Shown piece by piece: positions 17,088 to 27,343 of a stretch of 64,000 nt of DNA. Both the position numbers and the translations under genes were made by a program. Under the pieces are notes generated by a model. That model was not told the origin of the DNA. It saw only the letters and a list, made by a program, of their open reading frames with translations, and did not search any database. Positions within the stretch are counted from its first letter, which is position 1, and each line of letters starts with the position of its first letter. This stretch comes from Rhodanobacteraceae bacterium (GTDB lineage Bacteria > Pseudomonadota > Gammaproteobacteria > Xanthomonadales > SZUA-5), in the NCBI GenBank assembly GCA_016717705.1, contig JADKFD010000016.1, positions 1 through 64,000 of the forward strand, in the 5' to 3' direction.

Positions 17088-17768
17088 CTACTTCCCGGCA
17101 ACATTGCCCCACAGGATCTTGTGCAACTGCAGCTGGAAACGCACCGGTAGGCGATCGGCCAGTATCCAGTCGACCAGCGTTGCCGGCGCCAGCGTATCGG
17201 CCACCGGCGAAAACAGCACCTGGCAGATCGCGCCCAGTCCGCGGGTGGCGCACTGCTCGCGCGCCCATTCGTAGTCGGCGCGATCGGCAATCACGAACTT
17301 GATCTGGTCGCGCGGCGTCAGATGGACCAGGTTCTCGAAGCGATTGCGCGCGACTTCCCCCGAGCCCGGACACTTCAGGTCGACCACCTTGCGTACGCGC
17401 GGATCGACCGCCGCTACGTCGAGCGCGCCGGAAGTTTCCAGCGACACCTCATGGCCAGCGTCGCACAGCGCGGTCAGCAGCGGCAGGCAGGCGCGCTGCG
17501 CCAGCGGCTCGCCGCCGGTCACGCAGACATGCCGGGTCTGATACGCACCCACCTCGCGCACCACCTCATCCAGCGCACGCTTGTCGCCGCCCTGGAAGGA
17601 GTAAGTGGTGTCGCACCAGGTGCAGCGCAGCGGACAACCGGTCAGGCGCACGAACACCGTGGGCCAACCGACCGCATCGGCCTCACCCTGGATCGAGTGA
17701 AAGATCTCGGTGATGCGGAGCGAAGTTGCCACGCCCGGCCGCTCATCGACTTGCACTGGCGCACTCAT
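17088..17768 (-). CDS. queE: 7-carboxy-7-deazaguanine synthase QueE (radical SAM)
   Basis: 226-residue radical SAM enzyme converting 6-carboxytetrahydropterin to 7-carboxy-7-deazaguanine. The N-terminus ITEIFHSIQGEADAVGWPTV is characteristic, and the cluster motif is CPLRCTWC (C-x3-C-x2-C). CVTGGEPLAQ, VSLETSG and DLKCPGSGE follow, and the end is FQLQLHKILWG. It sits between cpoB and queC in the same orientation. Confidence 0.95.
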   Translation of the reverse strand: MSAPVQVDERPGVATSLRITEIFHSIQGEADAVGWPTVFVRLTGCPLRCTWCDTTYSFQGGDKRALDEVVREVGAYQTRHVCVTGGEPLAQRACLPLLTALCDAGHEVSLETSGALDVAAVDPRVRKVVDLKCPGSGEVARNRFENLVHLTPRDQIKFVIADRADYEWAREQCATRGLGAICQVLFSPVADTLAPATLVDWILADRLPVRFQLQLHKILWGNVAGK

Positions 17769-17813
17769 GACCGGCCGTCCCGCCGCTGGCTTAGCAGAGA
17801 AAAAGAAGCTGCA

Positions 17814-17890
17814 TTTGTCCGCAAAGGACGCAAAACACGCAAAGGAAGCCTGATTTCATTGGCTTTCCTTTGCGTCCTTTGCGGACCAAA
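17814..17890. repeat. inverted repeat of the CGCAAAGGACG family, copy A
   Basis: Left arm begins TTTGTCCGCAAAGGACGCAA, right arm ends TTTGCGTCCTTTGCGGACC, with a 10-bp loop TGATTTCATT. It fills the gap between cpoB and queE. The same sequence flanks the composite element at 44780-45078. Confidence 0.85.
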
Positions 17891-17909
17891 AAAGCTCTCG
17901 CGCCCGAAT

Positions 17910-18785
17910 TCAACGCCCGTCGAGGCGCAGCGCGCGCAAGCGGCCCTGGGCCAGTCGCGCCACCGGGGTGTCCGGATAACGCGAGACCACTTCGTTCAGC
18001 GTCGCCGCGGCGCGCTGGGCGTCACCCAGTTCGTACTGGCAATAGCCGATCTTCAGCAGTCCATCCGGTGCCTTGCGGCTGTCCGGAAAGCGCGACAACA
18101 GGCTTTGGAAGGTCTCCAGCGCGATTTGGTAATTCTGGGTGACGTAATAGGACTCGCCCAGCCAATAGGTGGCGTTGGCGGCATATTCGCCATCGGGATG
18201 CTGCTGCAGGAAAGCCGAAAACAGCTGCGAGGATTCGGCATAGCGACCCTGCTTGAGTGCCTCGAAGGCCGTTTCGTAGGCCATCTTCTCTTCAGGCGAA
18301 CCGGTCACCGCCACCGTCGAGCCGACCATTTCGGCACCCGCCGGCACTTCCCGTGTCGGCAGCGTTGCCGGATCGGGCAGCGAGGACTCGGGCTCTTCCG
18401 AACTCAGTTGCTCCGGTGCGGTCGCTTCCACGGGTTGCGAAGCCGCAGGGCGCGCGGGGACGGTCATCCCCCCTTCAAGCCGCTGCAGCCGCGAATCCAG
18501 ATCGACATACTGGTCGCGCTGGCGCTGCTTGAGGCCCTCGATTTCAAATGCTTGCTGCTCAACCAGACCGCGCAGACTCTGCACTTCAGCCTGCAACTCC
18601 TGATTGCGCACCATCAATTCCGACAGGTTGTTGGATTCGCCGCCGCCCTGGACCTGGCGTTCCAACTGTTCAACGCGCTCCGCCAGACTGAGCCGGCTTT
18701 GCGCCTGGGCCGATCCACAGACGCAGACGGCGGCCACGAGGGCCGCCGTCAGGGATCGAAGCGTCAACTTTCGCACGTCGATCAT
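17910..18785 (-). CDS. cpoB: cell division coordinator CpoB (YbgF), Tol-Pal associated
   Basis: 291-residue periplasmic protein coordinating peptidoglycan synthesis with outer-membrane constriction. ATG 18785 has AGGTGA just upstream. A signal peptide ends near GSAQA. A coiled coil follows (RVEQLERQVQ to QRLEGG, about residues 35-105), then a Ser/Pro/Glu-rich linker. C-terminal TPR units start at YETAFEALKQGRYAESSQLF and ANATYWLGESYYVTQNYQIA. Last gene of the tol-pal set. Confidence 0.92.
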   Translation of the reverse strand: MIDVRKLTLRSLTAALVAAVCVCGSAQAQSRLSLAERVEQLERQVQGGGESNNLSELMVRNQELQAEVQSLRGLVEQQAFEIEGLKQRQRDQYVDLDSRLQRLEGGMTVPARPAASQPVEATAPEQLSSEEPESSLPDPATLPTREVPAGAEMVGSTVAVTGSPEEKMAYETAFEALKQGRYAESSQLFSAFLQQHPDGEYAANATYWLGESYYVTQNYQIALETFQSLLSRFPDSRKAPDGLLKIGYCQYELGDAQRAAATLNEVVSRYPDTPVARLAQGRLRALRLDGR

Positions 18786-18803
18786 GATCACCTGCACTGC
18801 CGG

Positions 18804-19322
18804 TTACTGCTTGGCGGTGTAGACGATCTCGGCGCGACGATTCTTCGACCAGCAGCTTTCGTCGCTGTCGGTGCAGATCGGGCGCTCTTCGCCGTAGCTG
18901 ACCGTCGCGACCTGCTCGCTGCGACCGCCATTGGCCAGCAGCAGATCACGCACGGCATTGCCGCGGCGCTCGCCCAGGCCCAGGTTGTATTCGCGCGTGC
19001 CGCGCTCGTCAGCGTGACCTTCCAGGGAGATGCGCGCACCCGGATTGGCCGCCAGCCACTTGCCATGGCACTGCAGCATTTCCATCGCTTCGGACTTGAT
19101 CGTGGTCTGATCGAAGTCGAAATAGGCAACGCGCGAGACCAGGCACGGCTTGCTGTCGAGCAGCGCCGGGTTGGTCCAGCTCTCTTCCTGCGTCGCAGTG
19201 GTCTGCGTCGTGGTCGAGGTCGGCGGCGGCGAGGTTTCTTCCGGCTTTACGGTTTTCTTGGCGCAAGCACCCAGGCCAGCAACAGCCAGAGCGAGGACGA
19301 GAACGCGGATCGGGGTATTCAT
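18804..19322 (-). CDS. pal: peptidoglycan-associated lipoprotein Pal
   Basis: 172-residue outer-membrane lipoprotein tethered to peptidoglycan. Lipobox LGAC gives the lipidated Cys at about residue 20. A Thr/Pro-rich linker leads to the OmpA-like domain (YFDFDQTTIKSEAMEML, ISLEGHADERGTREYNLGLG, RRAEIVY). The NLGLGERRGNAV segment contains the diaminopimelate-binding arginine region. Between tolB and cpoB. Confidence 0.95.
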   Translation of the reverse strand: MNTPIRVLVLALAVAGLGACAKKTVKPEETSPPPTSTTTQTTATQEESWTNPALLDSKPCLVSRVAYFDFDQTTIKSEAMEMLQCHGKWLAANPGARISLEGHADERGTREYNLGLGERRGNAVRDLLLANGGRSEQVATVSYGEERPICTDSDESCWSKNRRAEIVYTAKQ

Positions 19323-19382
19323 TTTTGTTTTCCTTCGTACGAATGACAGCGAACAAGACGCGAGATTCTAATTTTATTGCCT

Positions 19383-20699
19383 TCAACGTTGCCTGAAGGG
19401 GCCCCAGGCAGGTTCACGGACGTCACCGTCCGGGAGGGCTAGCCGTTGCCGTACCGATCCATCGATCGATGCGGCATAGAGCACCCCGCGATTCCCTTCG
19501 CGGGCAGCGTACAGCACCATACTTGCGTTCGGCGCGAAGCTCGGGGACTCGTCCAATGGACCCGGCGAAATCAGGCGAACCGCGCCGGCGCCCCCGCGCT
19601 CGCGATCCACAACCGCAATACGATACACGTTCTTGCTGCCCTGCACCATGGCCAGCAGGCGTCCATCGTAGGATGCGGAAGCGCGCGCATTGTATTCGCC
19701 CACCGAGCTCACCCGTTCCGGCGTGCCGCCGCTCACCGGCAGGCTATAGATCTGCGGCTTGCCCGAGCGATCGGAAGTGAACAACAGACTGTTGCCACCC
19801 GGCATCCACGCCGACTCCGTATCAATGGCGAAATGACGGGTCAACTGGGTGAGATTGTTGCTGGCCAGATTCAGCGTATAGATTTCCGGGTTGCCGCTTT
19901 TGGACAGGGTAACCGCCAGCGTCGACCCGTCCGGCGAGAAGGTCGGTGCACCGTTGATGCCCTTGAACGAGGTCACCAGCCGTCGCGAACCAGTCGCCAG
20001 TTCATGGATGTAGATGGTGTGCCCGCCCTGACGCTCGAAGCTGACATAAGCCAGCGACTTGCCATCCGGCGACCACGCCGGCGACAGGAAGGGCTCGGCG
20101 TTCCAGACGATGCGCTGCGGATTGAAGCCGTCCGAATCGGCGATCCAGATCGCATTTTCGAACTTGCCCTCGCCCAGGCGCTTTTGCGTGATGTAGGCGA
20201 TGCGCGTGAAGAAAGCGCCGCGGACACCGAGGATCTTCTCGTAGACCAGATCGGCGATCTGGTGCGAAACCGCGCGGAACTCACCCGGCCGTACCGGAAG
20301 CGCCAGCGACAGCAGGGACTGCTGCTTGAGCACGTCGTGCAGTTCGAACTCGACGCGGTAGCCGCCCTCGGCCGTTTGCACGCGACCGACGACGATGTAG
20401 TCCTGTTTCATCATCTTCCAGGTCGGGAACTTGATGTCGCCGCCGCGCGCCGGCAACTCGATCACGTCTTCCTTGCGCAGCACCCGGAACTGGCCGGATC
20501 GATTGAGGTCGGCGCGCACCACCTGATCGATGGAGGTGCCATCCGGCATCGCCGCGGCTTCCCAGGCGAAGGGGACGATGGTGACCGGGATGGCGGCTTC
20601 GCGGCCATTGACGATATCGATCTCCAGACCCTGGGCCATGCCGGTGCGGCACAATCCAAGCATCGCCAGGAGAAACAGGGCATTGATTATTCGTTGCAT
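19383..20699 (-). CDS. tolB: Tol-Pal system translocation protein TolB
   Basis: 438-residue periplasmic beta-propeller. A signal peptide ends near GMAQG. The N-terminal alpha/beta domain (EIDIVNGREAAIPVTIVPF) is followed by propeller blades carrying SPAWSPDGKSLAYVSFE, GAPTFSPDGSTLAVTLSKSG and ESAWMPGGNSLLFTSDRSG. The sequence ends WGPFRQR. It follows tolA by only a few bases. Confidence 0.95.
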   Translation of the reverse strand: MQRIINALFLLAMLGLCRTGMAQGLEIDIVNGREAAIPVTIVPFAWEAAAMPDGTSIDQVVRADLNRSGQFRVLRKEDVIELPARGGDIKFPTWKMMKQDYIVVGRVQTAEGGYRVEFELHDVLKQQSLLSLALPVRPGEFRAVSHQIADLVYEKILGVRGAFFTRIAYITQKRLGEGKFENAIWIADSDGFNPQRIVWNAEPFLSPAWSPDGKSLAYVSFERQGGHTIYIHELATGSRRLVTSFKGINGAPTFSPDGSTLAVTLSKSGNPEIYTLNLASNNLTQLTRHFAIDTESAWMPGGNSLLFTSDRSGKPQIYSLPVSGGTPERVSSVGEYNARASASYDGRLLAMVQGSKNVYRIAVVDRERGGAGAVRLISPGPLDESPSFAPNASMVLYAAREGNRGVLYAASIDGSVRQRLALPDGDVREPAWGPFRQR

Positions 20700-20703
20700 C
20701 GGT

Positions 20704-21587
20704 TCACCCGTCGTAGCGGAAGTTGAAGTTCAACGAGGATTGGAAGACTGACTCAAAGCCCATGTACGGCAGCGGACTGGCCCGTTCGACCGCCTCGATG
20801 ATCGATTGCTGGATCAGCGGATCTGCATTGCACGGCGAGCCGATGGTGACGCCGATGACCTCGCCGCCGGGAATCTGGCGCACCCGCAGGCTGCAGCGGA
20901 TACCCGGCGGGGTGTTCGCGGGTCGGCGCCAATTCTGTGTCACCACTTCCTGGATCAGCCCGGCGTATTGACTGAGCAGGTCATTGGCCACATCGGCCCC
21001 GGCCGCGGACTTCCCTCGGGTTCGTCGGTGGCAGGCTGGTTGAGGATCTGCTCAGCGCGCTGGGCTTCCCGCGCCTGCGCCAGGCGCTGTTCCTCGGCTT
21101 GCGTCTGGCGGGCCGCCTCAGCCCGCTGGCGGCGAATGTCTTCAAGTTGCTGCGCGCGCTGCTGTTCGATTTCCTGCTGTCGGCGCAGCTCTTCCTGCTG
21201 CTGGCGCTGCTCGCGCTCGATTCCAGGTTCAGGCATCCTGGTCCGGCAGCGGTGCGGCAGTTGCGGCCGCTGATCGGTCACTTCGTCCGGTTTGGCCTGC
21301 GGCGGCGGTGGCGGCGGCGCCGGTTCCGGCTTGGCCTGCTCGACTGGCTTGGGCGGCTCCGGCTTGGGCTGCGGCGCCTGCGTGGGCTTGGGCGTCGGCT
21401 TGGTGGCGGGCTTGGGCAACGGTCGGCCGAGGTTCATGTCGACCAGCACCGCATCCAGCGCGCCGCCAGAGATCTGTACCTTCTTCGGCGGACTCGCCAA
21501 CAGTCCCGCGAACATCACCAGCGCGGCAAACACATGCACGCCGATGGCGTACAGAAATGCGCGGGTCTGGTCGCGGGAGGTTTCCAT
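20704..21587 (-). CDS. tolA: Tol-Pal protein TolA, split by a frameshift
   Basis: Inner-membrane spanning protein linking TolQR to TolB/Pal. ATG 21587 starts a short cytoplasmic stretch, one membrane helix (FLYAIGVHVFAALVMFAGLL) and a Pro/Lys-rich region. A long charged coiled coil follows (QQEELRRQQEIEQQ to REAQRAEQILNQ). The first frame stops at 20955. The C-terminal domain (ANDLLSQYAGLIQEVVTQNW to LNFNFRYDG) is in another frame, ending at 20704. Adding one G to GAGGGAAG near 21018 restores ATDEPEGKSAAGADVANDLL. The loss of one base in a G run is probably an assembly error, or the gene is broken. Confidence 0.85.
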
Positions 21588-21600
21588 GGGTCAGGAACGC

Positions 21601-21741
21601 AGGGGGCCGGGGCTAGGGGCACGGGGCACGGGAGCGAATCCCGAGCGCAGGCACAAGCTGCAGGCGATCGGCGAACACCCGCACCCAAGGTGGCGACACG
21701 GCGCCACTCCCGTGCCCCCTGCCCGTGCGCCGTGCCCCGCT
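21601..21741. repeat. G-quadruplex-type inverted repeat between tolR and tolA
   Basis: The left arm holds five G tracts (G5, G4, G4, G4, G3) with 2-3 base loops at 21602-21632. The right arm, from about 21707, is the C-rich counterpart (CACTCCCGTGCCCCCTGCCC). It lies inside the otherwise compact tol operon. Confidence 0.75.
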
Positions 21742-22167
21742 TCACTTCCCCGGCTCCGCCGGCAGCGGATCCGCCATCAGCCCCACGCGCGGCGCGCCGG
21801 CCGCCTGCAGCGCGACCATCGCCTCGTAGACCTTGCCGTAACCGACATTGCGATCGCCGCCGACCAGCACCGGCACCTTCGGATTGGCGCGCACGAAGGC
21901 GCCGACCTTGGTGGTCAGGCCGGCCAGGTCGATGGACTCGCGCTCGCCGGCGATGGTCAGGAAAAACGCGCCATCGCGATCGACGCTGACCACCACCGGA
22001 TCTTCCGGCGTTTCCAGCGGATTGGCGTTGGCCTGCGGCAGATCCAGTTCGACGCCGAGATTCATCAGCGGCGCCGTGACCATGAAGATGATCAGCAATA
22101 CCAACATCACGTCGATGTAGGGCACGACGTTGATGTCGGATACGGGTTTACGGCGTTTGCGGCGCAT
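21742..22167 (-). CDS. tolR: ExbD/TolR-family protein TolR
   Basis: 141-residue inner-membrane component of the proton-driven TolQR motor. ATG 22167 begins MRRKRRKPVSDINVVPYIDV, with a single membrane helix MLVLLIIFMVTAPLM that contains the essential Asp just ahead (YIDV). The periplasmic domain has VLVGGDRNVGYGKVYEAMVA. Separated from tolQ by about 147 bp, unusual for this operon. Confidence 0.93.
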   Translation of the reverse strand: MRRKRRKPVSDINVVPYIDVMLVLLIIFMVTAPLMNLGVELDLPQANANPLETPEDPVVVSVDRDGAFFLTIAGERESIDLAGLTTKVGAFVRANPKVPVLVGGDRNVGYGKVYEAMVALQAAGAPRVGLMADPLPAEPGK

Positions 22168-22291
22168 GGGGTGCGTGGTGTCCGTGGTTTTGCGGCAATA
22201 ACGCCGCACTGCGGTCAATCTGGGTGAAACGTAAAACGTCAAACGTGAAGGGAAGCCAACTGGGGTTCAGACTTTGCCTTTCCCCTCGGAA

Positions 22292-22320
22292 CATTGAGTG
22301 CGGCGCAGCCGCGCTCAATG
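22292..22320. repeat. 13-bp-stem hairpin at the tolQ stop codon
   Basis: CATTGAGTGCGGC / GCCGCGCTCAATG with a 3-base loop overlaps the end of tolQ. It could attenuate or process the tol transcript. The following 22321-side is coding and the 22168-22291 spacer holds no ORF. Confidence 0.7.
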
Positions 22321-23001
22321 GTCCTCCGTGTGCGCCTGCCGCTGGAGGATGCTGCTGAATTCTTCCTGGAAGGTGTCGTAGCGCAGTTCGATGCGCTCGA
22401 CGGCATTGCTGAAGCGGTTGTAGAAGATCACCGCGGGAATTGCCGCGAACAGACCCATCGCGGTGGCGATCAGCGCTTCGGAAATACCCGGCGCGACCAT
22501 CGCGATGGTGGCTTCCTTGACCGCAGCAAGGCCGTGGAAAGCGACCATGATTCCCCAGACGGTGCCGAACAGGCCCACGTACGGGCTGATCGAGCCGACC
22601 GTGGCGAGATTGTTGAGATGCTGTTCCAGCTTGTCGACTTCGCGCGACAGCGCCACGCGCATGGCACGCTGGCTGCCTTCGAGCAGCGTGCGGCTGTCGT
22701 TCTGGCGCCGCTGGCGCATCCGCGCGAATTCGCGGAATCCCGCCTCGAACACGCCCTCCAGACCTTCCGAGGGCTTGCCGCGATTGCTGACCTCGCGATA
22801 CAGCTGCGCCAGATCGGCGCCGGACCAGAAGCGCTCTTCGAATTCGTCCGCCGTCTTGGTGGCATGCGCAATCACCGCCTTCTTGCGGAAGATGATCCAC
22901 CACGACCAGATCGAGGCGGCAAACAGCAGCGCCATCACCACCTGCACCGGCAGGCTGGCGCCGATGATCAGTTCCAACAGATTCAGTTCACCACTAGTCA
23001 C
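22315..23001 (-). CDS. tolQ: MotA/TolQ/ExbB proton channel protein TolQ
   Basis: 228-residue inner-membrane protein with three helices: about residues 15-38 (SLPVQVVMALLFAASIWSWW), 130-155 (GSISPYVGLFGTVWGIMVAF) and 170-190 (ALIATAMGLFAAIPAVIFYN). The conserved GTVWGIM and ATAMGL segments line the channel. The GTG start overlaps the ybgC stop (GTGA). Confidence 0.95.
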   Translation of the reverse strand: MTSGELNLLELIIGASLPVQVVMALLFAASIWSWWIIFRKKAVIAHATKTADEFEERFWSGADLAQLYREVSNRGKPSEGLEGVFEAGFREFARMRQRRQNDSRTLLEGSQRAMRVALSREVDKLEQHLNNLATVGSISPYVGLFGTVWGIMVAFHGLAAVKEATIAMVAPGISEALIATAMGLFAAIPAVIFYNRFSNAVERIELRYDTFQEEFSSILQRQAHTEDH

Positions 23002-23489
23002 CGCTGGATCTCCATCAACAATTCGGCTGGTATGGGTATCGGTCTAAACGTGGCCTGGTCGAGACACGCGATCTCGACCTCGGCTCGGCACAACTGTGCA
23101 CCACTGCGCACGTCGGTGATGCTCTGGCTCACGGTGAAGCTGGCGCGGCGACACGAATTCAGCTGCACACTCACATGCAGCGCGTCATCCAGCCGCGCGG
23201 GTTTGAGGAACTGTAGCTGCATCGAGTAGACAGCAAACACCACTCCCGTGCTCAGCAGCAGCGCGCGCTGTTCATATCCCTTGGCGCGCAGCCATTCGGT
23301 ACGCGCGCGCTCCAGGAATTTCACGTAGTTGGCGTGATACACCACGCCGCCGCCGTCGGTGTCTTCCCAATAGACGCGGGTCGGCCAGGTGAAGGCGGCG
23401 CCGGGGGGCGCGTGTGTGGCCTGGGCTTCTTGAAGCGGCGGAGTGAACCCGCCCTGCTCTTGCCGCGCGGTCCGCAGCTCTTGCGCCCA

Positions 23490-23490
<1 letters not shown>
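22998..23490 (-). CDS. ybgC: tol-pal acyl-CoA thioesterase YbgC, 5' end without an in-frame start
   Basis: Hot-dog thioesterase acting on acyl-CoA. The frame contains the catalytic motif YWEDTDGGGVVYHANYVKFL and FLERARTEWLRAKGY, but no ATG, GTG or TTG lies upstream of the Asp. The first available start (GTG 23345) would remove it. ATG 23490 overlaps the ruvB stop (TGATG) in a different frame. A single missing base between 23490 and about 23400 would join them. Otherwise typical and coupled to tolQ. Confidence 0.8.
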
Positions 23491-24530
<1,040 letters not shown>

Positions 24531-24566
24531 CGTTGGCGTCGAACTCGGAGACTGCGGTGGAAAGAA

Positions 24567-24705
24567 CAAGCGGGGCTGGGGGCTGGGGCGTCAAATCGGG
24601 AGTTGGTCGCAGTGTGTCGTCACGACAACCAAAACTCGCAGGATTCTCGATGGTCGCGCCCCAGCCCCCAGACCCCAGCCCCGCTCTGCCAAATGGCCGC
24701 GCCGA
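24567..24705. repeat. G-rich inverted repeat upstream of ruvB
   Basis: Left arm G4-CT-G5-CT-G4 at 24572-24588 and right arm CGCCCCAGCCCCCAGACCCC at about 24657. The loop is about 70 bp. Same design as the elements at 21601, 30583, 41037 and 46290. Confidence 0.75.
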
Positions 24706-24800
24706 TTCTGAACGAGCGTGACCGGATGTCAAAGGACAGCTTGCCGCTGGTTACGCCTGCGTTTAGGCTGCGCGGCTTCGCGAATACGAATTGAATACTC

Positions 24801-25724
24801 ATGACGCCTCGTCCCATCACCTTGATTGGCGCGCCCACCGACGTGGGTGCGGCGGATCGCGGCGCTTCGATGGGGCCCGAGGCGCTGCGCGTGGCTGGCC
24901 TGCGCGAGGCCTTGATGGCCCACGGTATCGAGGTCGAGGATCGCGGCAATCTGGTCGGTCCGATCAACCCGGTGCAACCGCCTGAAGACGGATACCGGCA
25001 CCTGCCGGAAGTAACCACGTGGAATCGGCATGTTTTCGATGCGGTCAGTGCGGTTCTCGACCGAGCTCGTTTGCCGATCCTGCTGGGTGGCGATCACTGC
25101 CTGGCGATCGGCTCGATCGGCGCCGTAGCCGCACATTGCCGCCGAGTCGGCAAGAAGTTGCGGGTGATCTGGCTGGATGCGCATGCCGACTTCAACACCA
25201 GCGAGATCACGCCATCCGGCAATGTGCACGGCATGCCGGTCGCCTGCCTGTTCGGTATCGGACCGCCGCCGCTGGTCGAGATGGCCGGCTTCGTGCCGGC
25301 ATTGCAGCGCGACCAGATCCACCAGATCGGCATCCGCTCGGTCGATCCGGGCGAGCGCCACCTGGTGCACGAGCAGCGGGTGTCGATCTTCGACATGCGC
25401 TATGTCGACGAACACGGCATGCGCGCGGTGATGCGCGAGGCGCTGGCCGGCCTCGACGCGTCCACCCACCTGCACGTGAGTTTCGACGTCGATTTCCTCG
25501 ATCCGGAGATCGCGCCGGGCGTTGGCACCACCGTTCCCGGCGGCCCGAATTACCGCGAGGCCCAGCTGGCGATGGAAATGATTGCCGACACCGGCCTTTT
25601 GGCCTCGCTCGACGTGGTCGAACTGAATCCGGCCTTCGACGACCACAACCGCACCGCAGTGCTGGCCGTCGATCTGATCGAGAGCCTGTTCGGCAAGTCG
25701 ACCTTGATGCGCTCGCGCGGCTGA
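24801..25724 (+). CDS. rocF: arginase
   Basis: 307-residue manganese enzyme hydrolysing arginine to ornithine and urea. The N-terminus is PITLIGAPTDVGAADRGASM. Metal ligands sit in ILLGGDHCLAIGS, WLDAHADFNT and HVSFDVDFLDPEIAPGVGT. ELNPAFDDHNRTAVLAVDLI closes the active site. Length is standard. It stands alone between ruvB (divergent) and a REP element. Confidence 0.95.
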   Translation: MTPRPITLIGAPTDVGAADRGASMGPEALRVAGLREALMAHGIEVEDRGNLVGPINPVQPPEDGYRHLPEVTTWNRHVFDAVSAVLDRARLPILLGGDHCLAIGSIGAVAAHCRRVGKKLRVIWLDAHADFNTSEITPSGNVHGMPVACLFGIGPPPLVEMAGFVPALQRDQIHQIGIRSVDPGERHLVHEQRVSIFDMRYVDEHGMRAVMREALAGLDASTHLHVSFDVDFLDPEIAPGVGTTVPGGPNYREAQLAMEMIADTGLLASLDVVELNPAFDDHNRTAVLAVDLIESLFGKSTLMRSRG

Positions 25725-25753
25725 ATTGTCGCTTGTGGGTTGTTGGTTGAAGG

Positions 25754-25831
25754 GCATCGCGCGCGAGCGCGCTCCTACAAATCCTGCGTGGGTTTGCCGA
25801 GGAACTGTAGGAGCGCGCTCGCGCGCGATGC
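25754..25831. repeat. 78-bp REP-like palindrome, copy 2
   Basis: Arms GCATCGCGCGCGAGCGCGCT and AGCGCGCTCGCGCGCGATGC are perfect complements. The loop contains CCTACAAATCCTGCG and GAACTGTAG. Located between the arginase and MDR genes. Confidence 0.92.
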
Positions 25832-25895
25832 TTTTTGCGGATAGCGCCCAACGCGCTACCCTAGCGTTGCATATCCAACGACCGACAACCGACCC

Positions 25896-26894
25896 ATGCT
25901 CGCCGCCTACATCAATCGCTACGGCGGCCCCGCCGTGCTTCAGGTCGGGGATCTGCCCGAGCCGAAACCCGGCCCGTCCGACCTGCTGGTAGACGTCGCC
26001 GCCGCCAGTGTCAATCCGATCGACTTCAAACTGCGCGACGGCAAGGTCAAGGCGGTGCTGAAGTTCGCCTTTCCGCTGATCCTCGGCAATGATCTGTCCG
26101 GCACGGTGCGTGCCGTCGGCGCGAATGTGCGGCGCTTCAAGGCGGGCGACCGGATCGTTGCGCGCCTGGACAAGGCGCGTATCGGCGCCTTTGCCGAGCG
26201 CGCGCTGGTCGCCGACGCCGACGCCGCATTTGCGCCCACCAGCATCGACCTCGTCGATGCCGCGGCACTGCCGCTGGCAGGGCTGACCGCCTGGCAGGCT
26301 TTGTTCGAAATGGGCCAGTTGCAGGCTGGACAGAGCATCCTGATTCACGCCGGCGCCGGTGGCGTCGGTCACTTCGCGCTGCAACTGGCGCGCTGGAAGG
26401 GTGCGCGGGTGATCACCACGGCCAGCGCGAAGAACCGCGAGCACTGCCTGGCACTCGGCGCCGATGAGGTGATCGACTACCGCAGCACGCGCTTTGACCA
26501 GGCGCTGGCCGATGTCGACGTGGTGCTGGATACCCAAGGCGGCGACACCCTGTTGCGTTCGATCGCGATTACCCGAGCCGGTGGCCATGTGATTTCGATC
26601 ACCGCGCCGCCGACCCCCGAGGTGGCGCGCGCCTGGGGCGTGAAGCCACCGGTGACCTGGATTCTGGGTTTCCTGACGCGACGCGAGCGGGCTGCAGCGC
26701 GCGCCCGCGGGATCAACTACCACTACCTGTTCATGCGCCCGGACGGGGCGCAGCTTGCAGAGCTGGTCAGCCTGGTCGATTCCGGCGTGCTCAAGCCAAG
26801 CATTGATCGACGCTATCCACTGCTGCAGGCGGCCGCCGCGCTGGCGCATGTCGAAGCCGGGCATGCGGTTGGCAAGGTGCTGGTGCTGCCTTAG
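25896..26894 (+). CDS. zinc-independent MDR-family NADP-dependent oxidoreductase (quinone oxidoreductase-like)
   Basis: 332-residue medium-chain dehydrogenase/reductase. The GroES-like half has AAASVNPIDFKLRDGK and LILGNDLSGTV, typical of the quinone oxidoreductase/reticulon-4-interacting subgroup; the cysteines of zinc alcohol dehydrogenases are absent. The Rossmann half has ILIHAGAGGVGHFALQLARW (nucleotide-binding AGAGGVG) and ALGADEVIDYR. The substrate is unknown. Confidence 0.85.
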   Translation: MLAAYINRYGGPAVLQVGDLPEPKPGPSDLLVDVAAASVNPIDFKLRDGKVKAVLKFAFPLILGNDLSGTVRAVGANVRRFKAGDRIVARLDKARIGAFAERALVADADAAFAPTSIDLVDAAALPLAGLTAWQALFEMGQLQAGQSILIHAGAGGVGHFALQLARWKGARVITTASAKNREHCLALGADEVIDYRSTRFDQALADVDVVLDTQGGDTLLRSIAITRAGGHVISITAPPTPEVARAWGVKPPVTWILGFLTRRERAAARARGINYHYLFMRPDGAQLAELVSLVDSGVLKPSIDRRYPLLQAAAALAHVEAGHAVGKVLVLP

Positions 26895-27238
26895 CAACTG
26901 GTTGTTGCTTGCTGGTTGCTGGTTGTTGGTTGTTGGTTGTTGGTTGCTGGTCAATAGCACCGCGAGCTGGCGCGCTCGTAAGCACTCGGCGATACCGTTC
27001 GTCCTGAGCGTTTCCCCCGCGCCGTTTCGGGGGAAACAGTCGAAGGACGCGGGCTTGCCGGGTATTTTTCTTCACTACGAAAGCGTACGCCGCACGTCCA
27101 GAGCCCTGGGCGTTGTTGTTGCGGCAGTCACCGTCGACGCCCAGAGGTTGGCGCTGGCACCCGCGTCCTTCGACTGTTCCCCGCTCGCAGGCTCGCGGGA
27201 AACGCTCAGGACGAACGGAGTCGCTGGGTTCAGGCGCT

Positions 27239-27271
27239 GTCACGTTGGCCCTTTGGGCCAACGTGACCTAC
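27239..27271. repeat. CACGTTG-family palindrome, copy 1
   Basis: GTCACGTTGGCCC-TTT-GGGCCAACGTGAC, followed by CTAC. A 13-bp perfect stem. Related to the longer copies at 40436 and 44904. Confidence 0.85.
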
Positions 27272-27343
27272 TTTCAGATGTTCGAAGCGCGAACAAGCGC
27301 TGCAACACGGGACGACCGGGACTGGCCCAAACCGCACAAGCAC

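Noticed and set aside
21221..21290. Possible compensated double frameshift inside the tolA Pro-rich region (DQRPQLPHRCRTRMPEP)
   Set aside because: The segment looks odd, but the linker is naturally variable and the alternative frame meets a stop, so there is no firm support.
24801..25724. Agmatinase instead of arginase
   Set aside because: Both share the metal motifs, but HADFNTSEITPSGNVHGMP (the N-T-x-x-T-x-S-G-N-x-H-G-M pattern) is the arginase signature.
26895..26955. TTG-rich tandem stretch as a CRISPR-like array
   Set aside because: Units are 4-8 bp without regular spacers, and a matching arm lies downstream, so it is an inverted-repeat arm.
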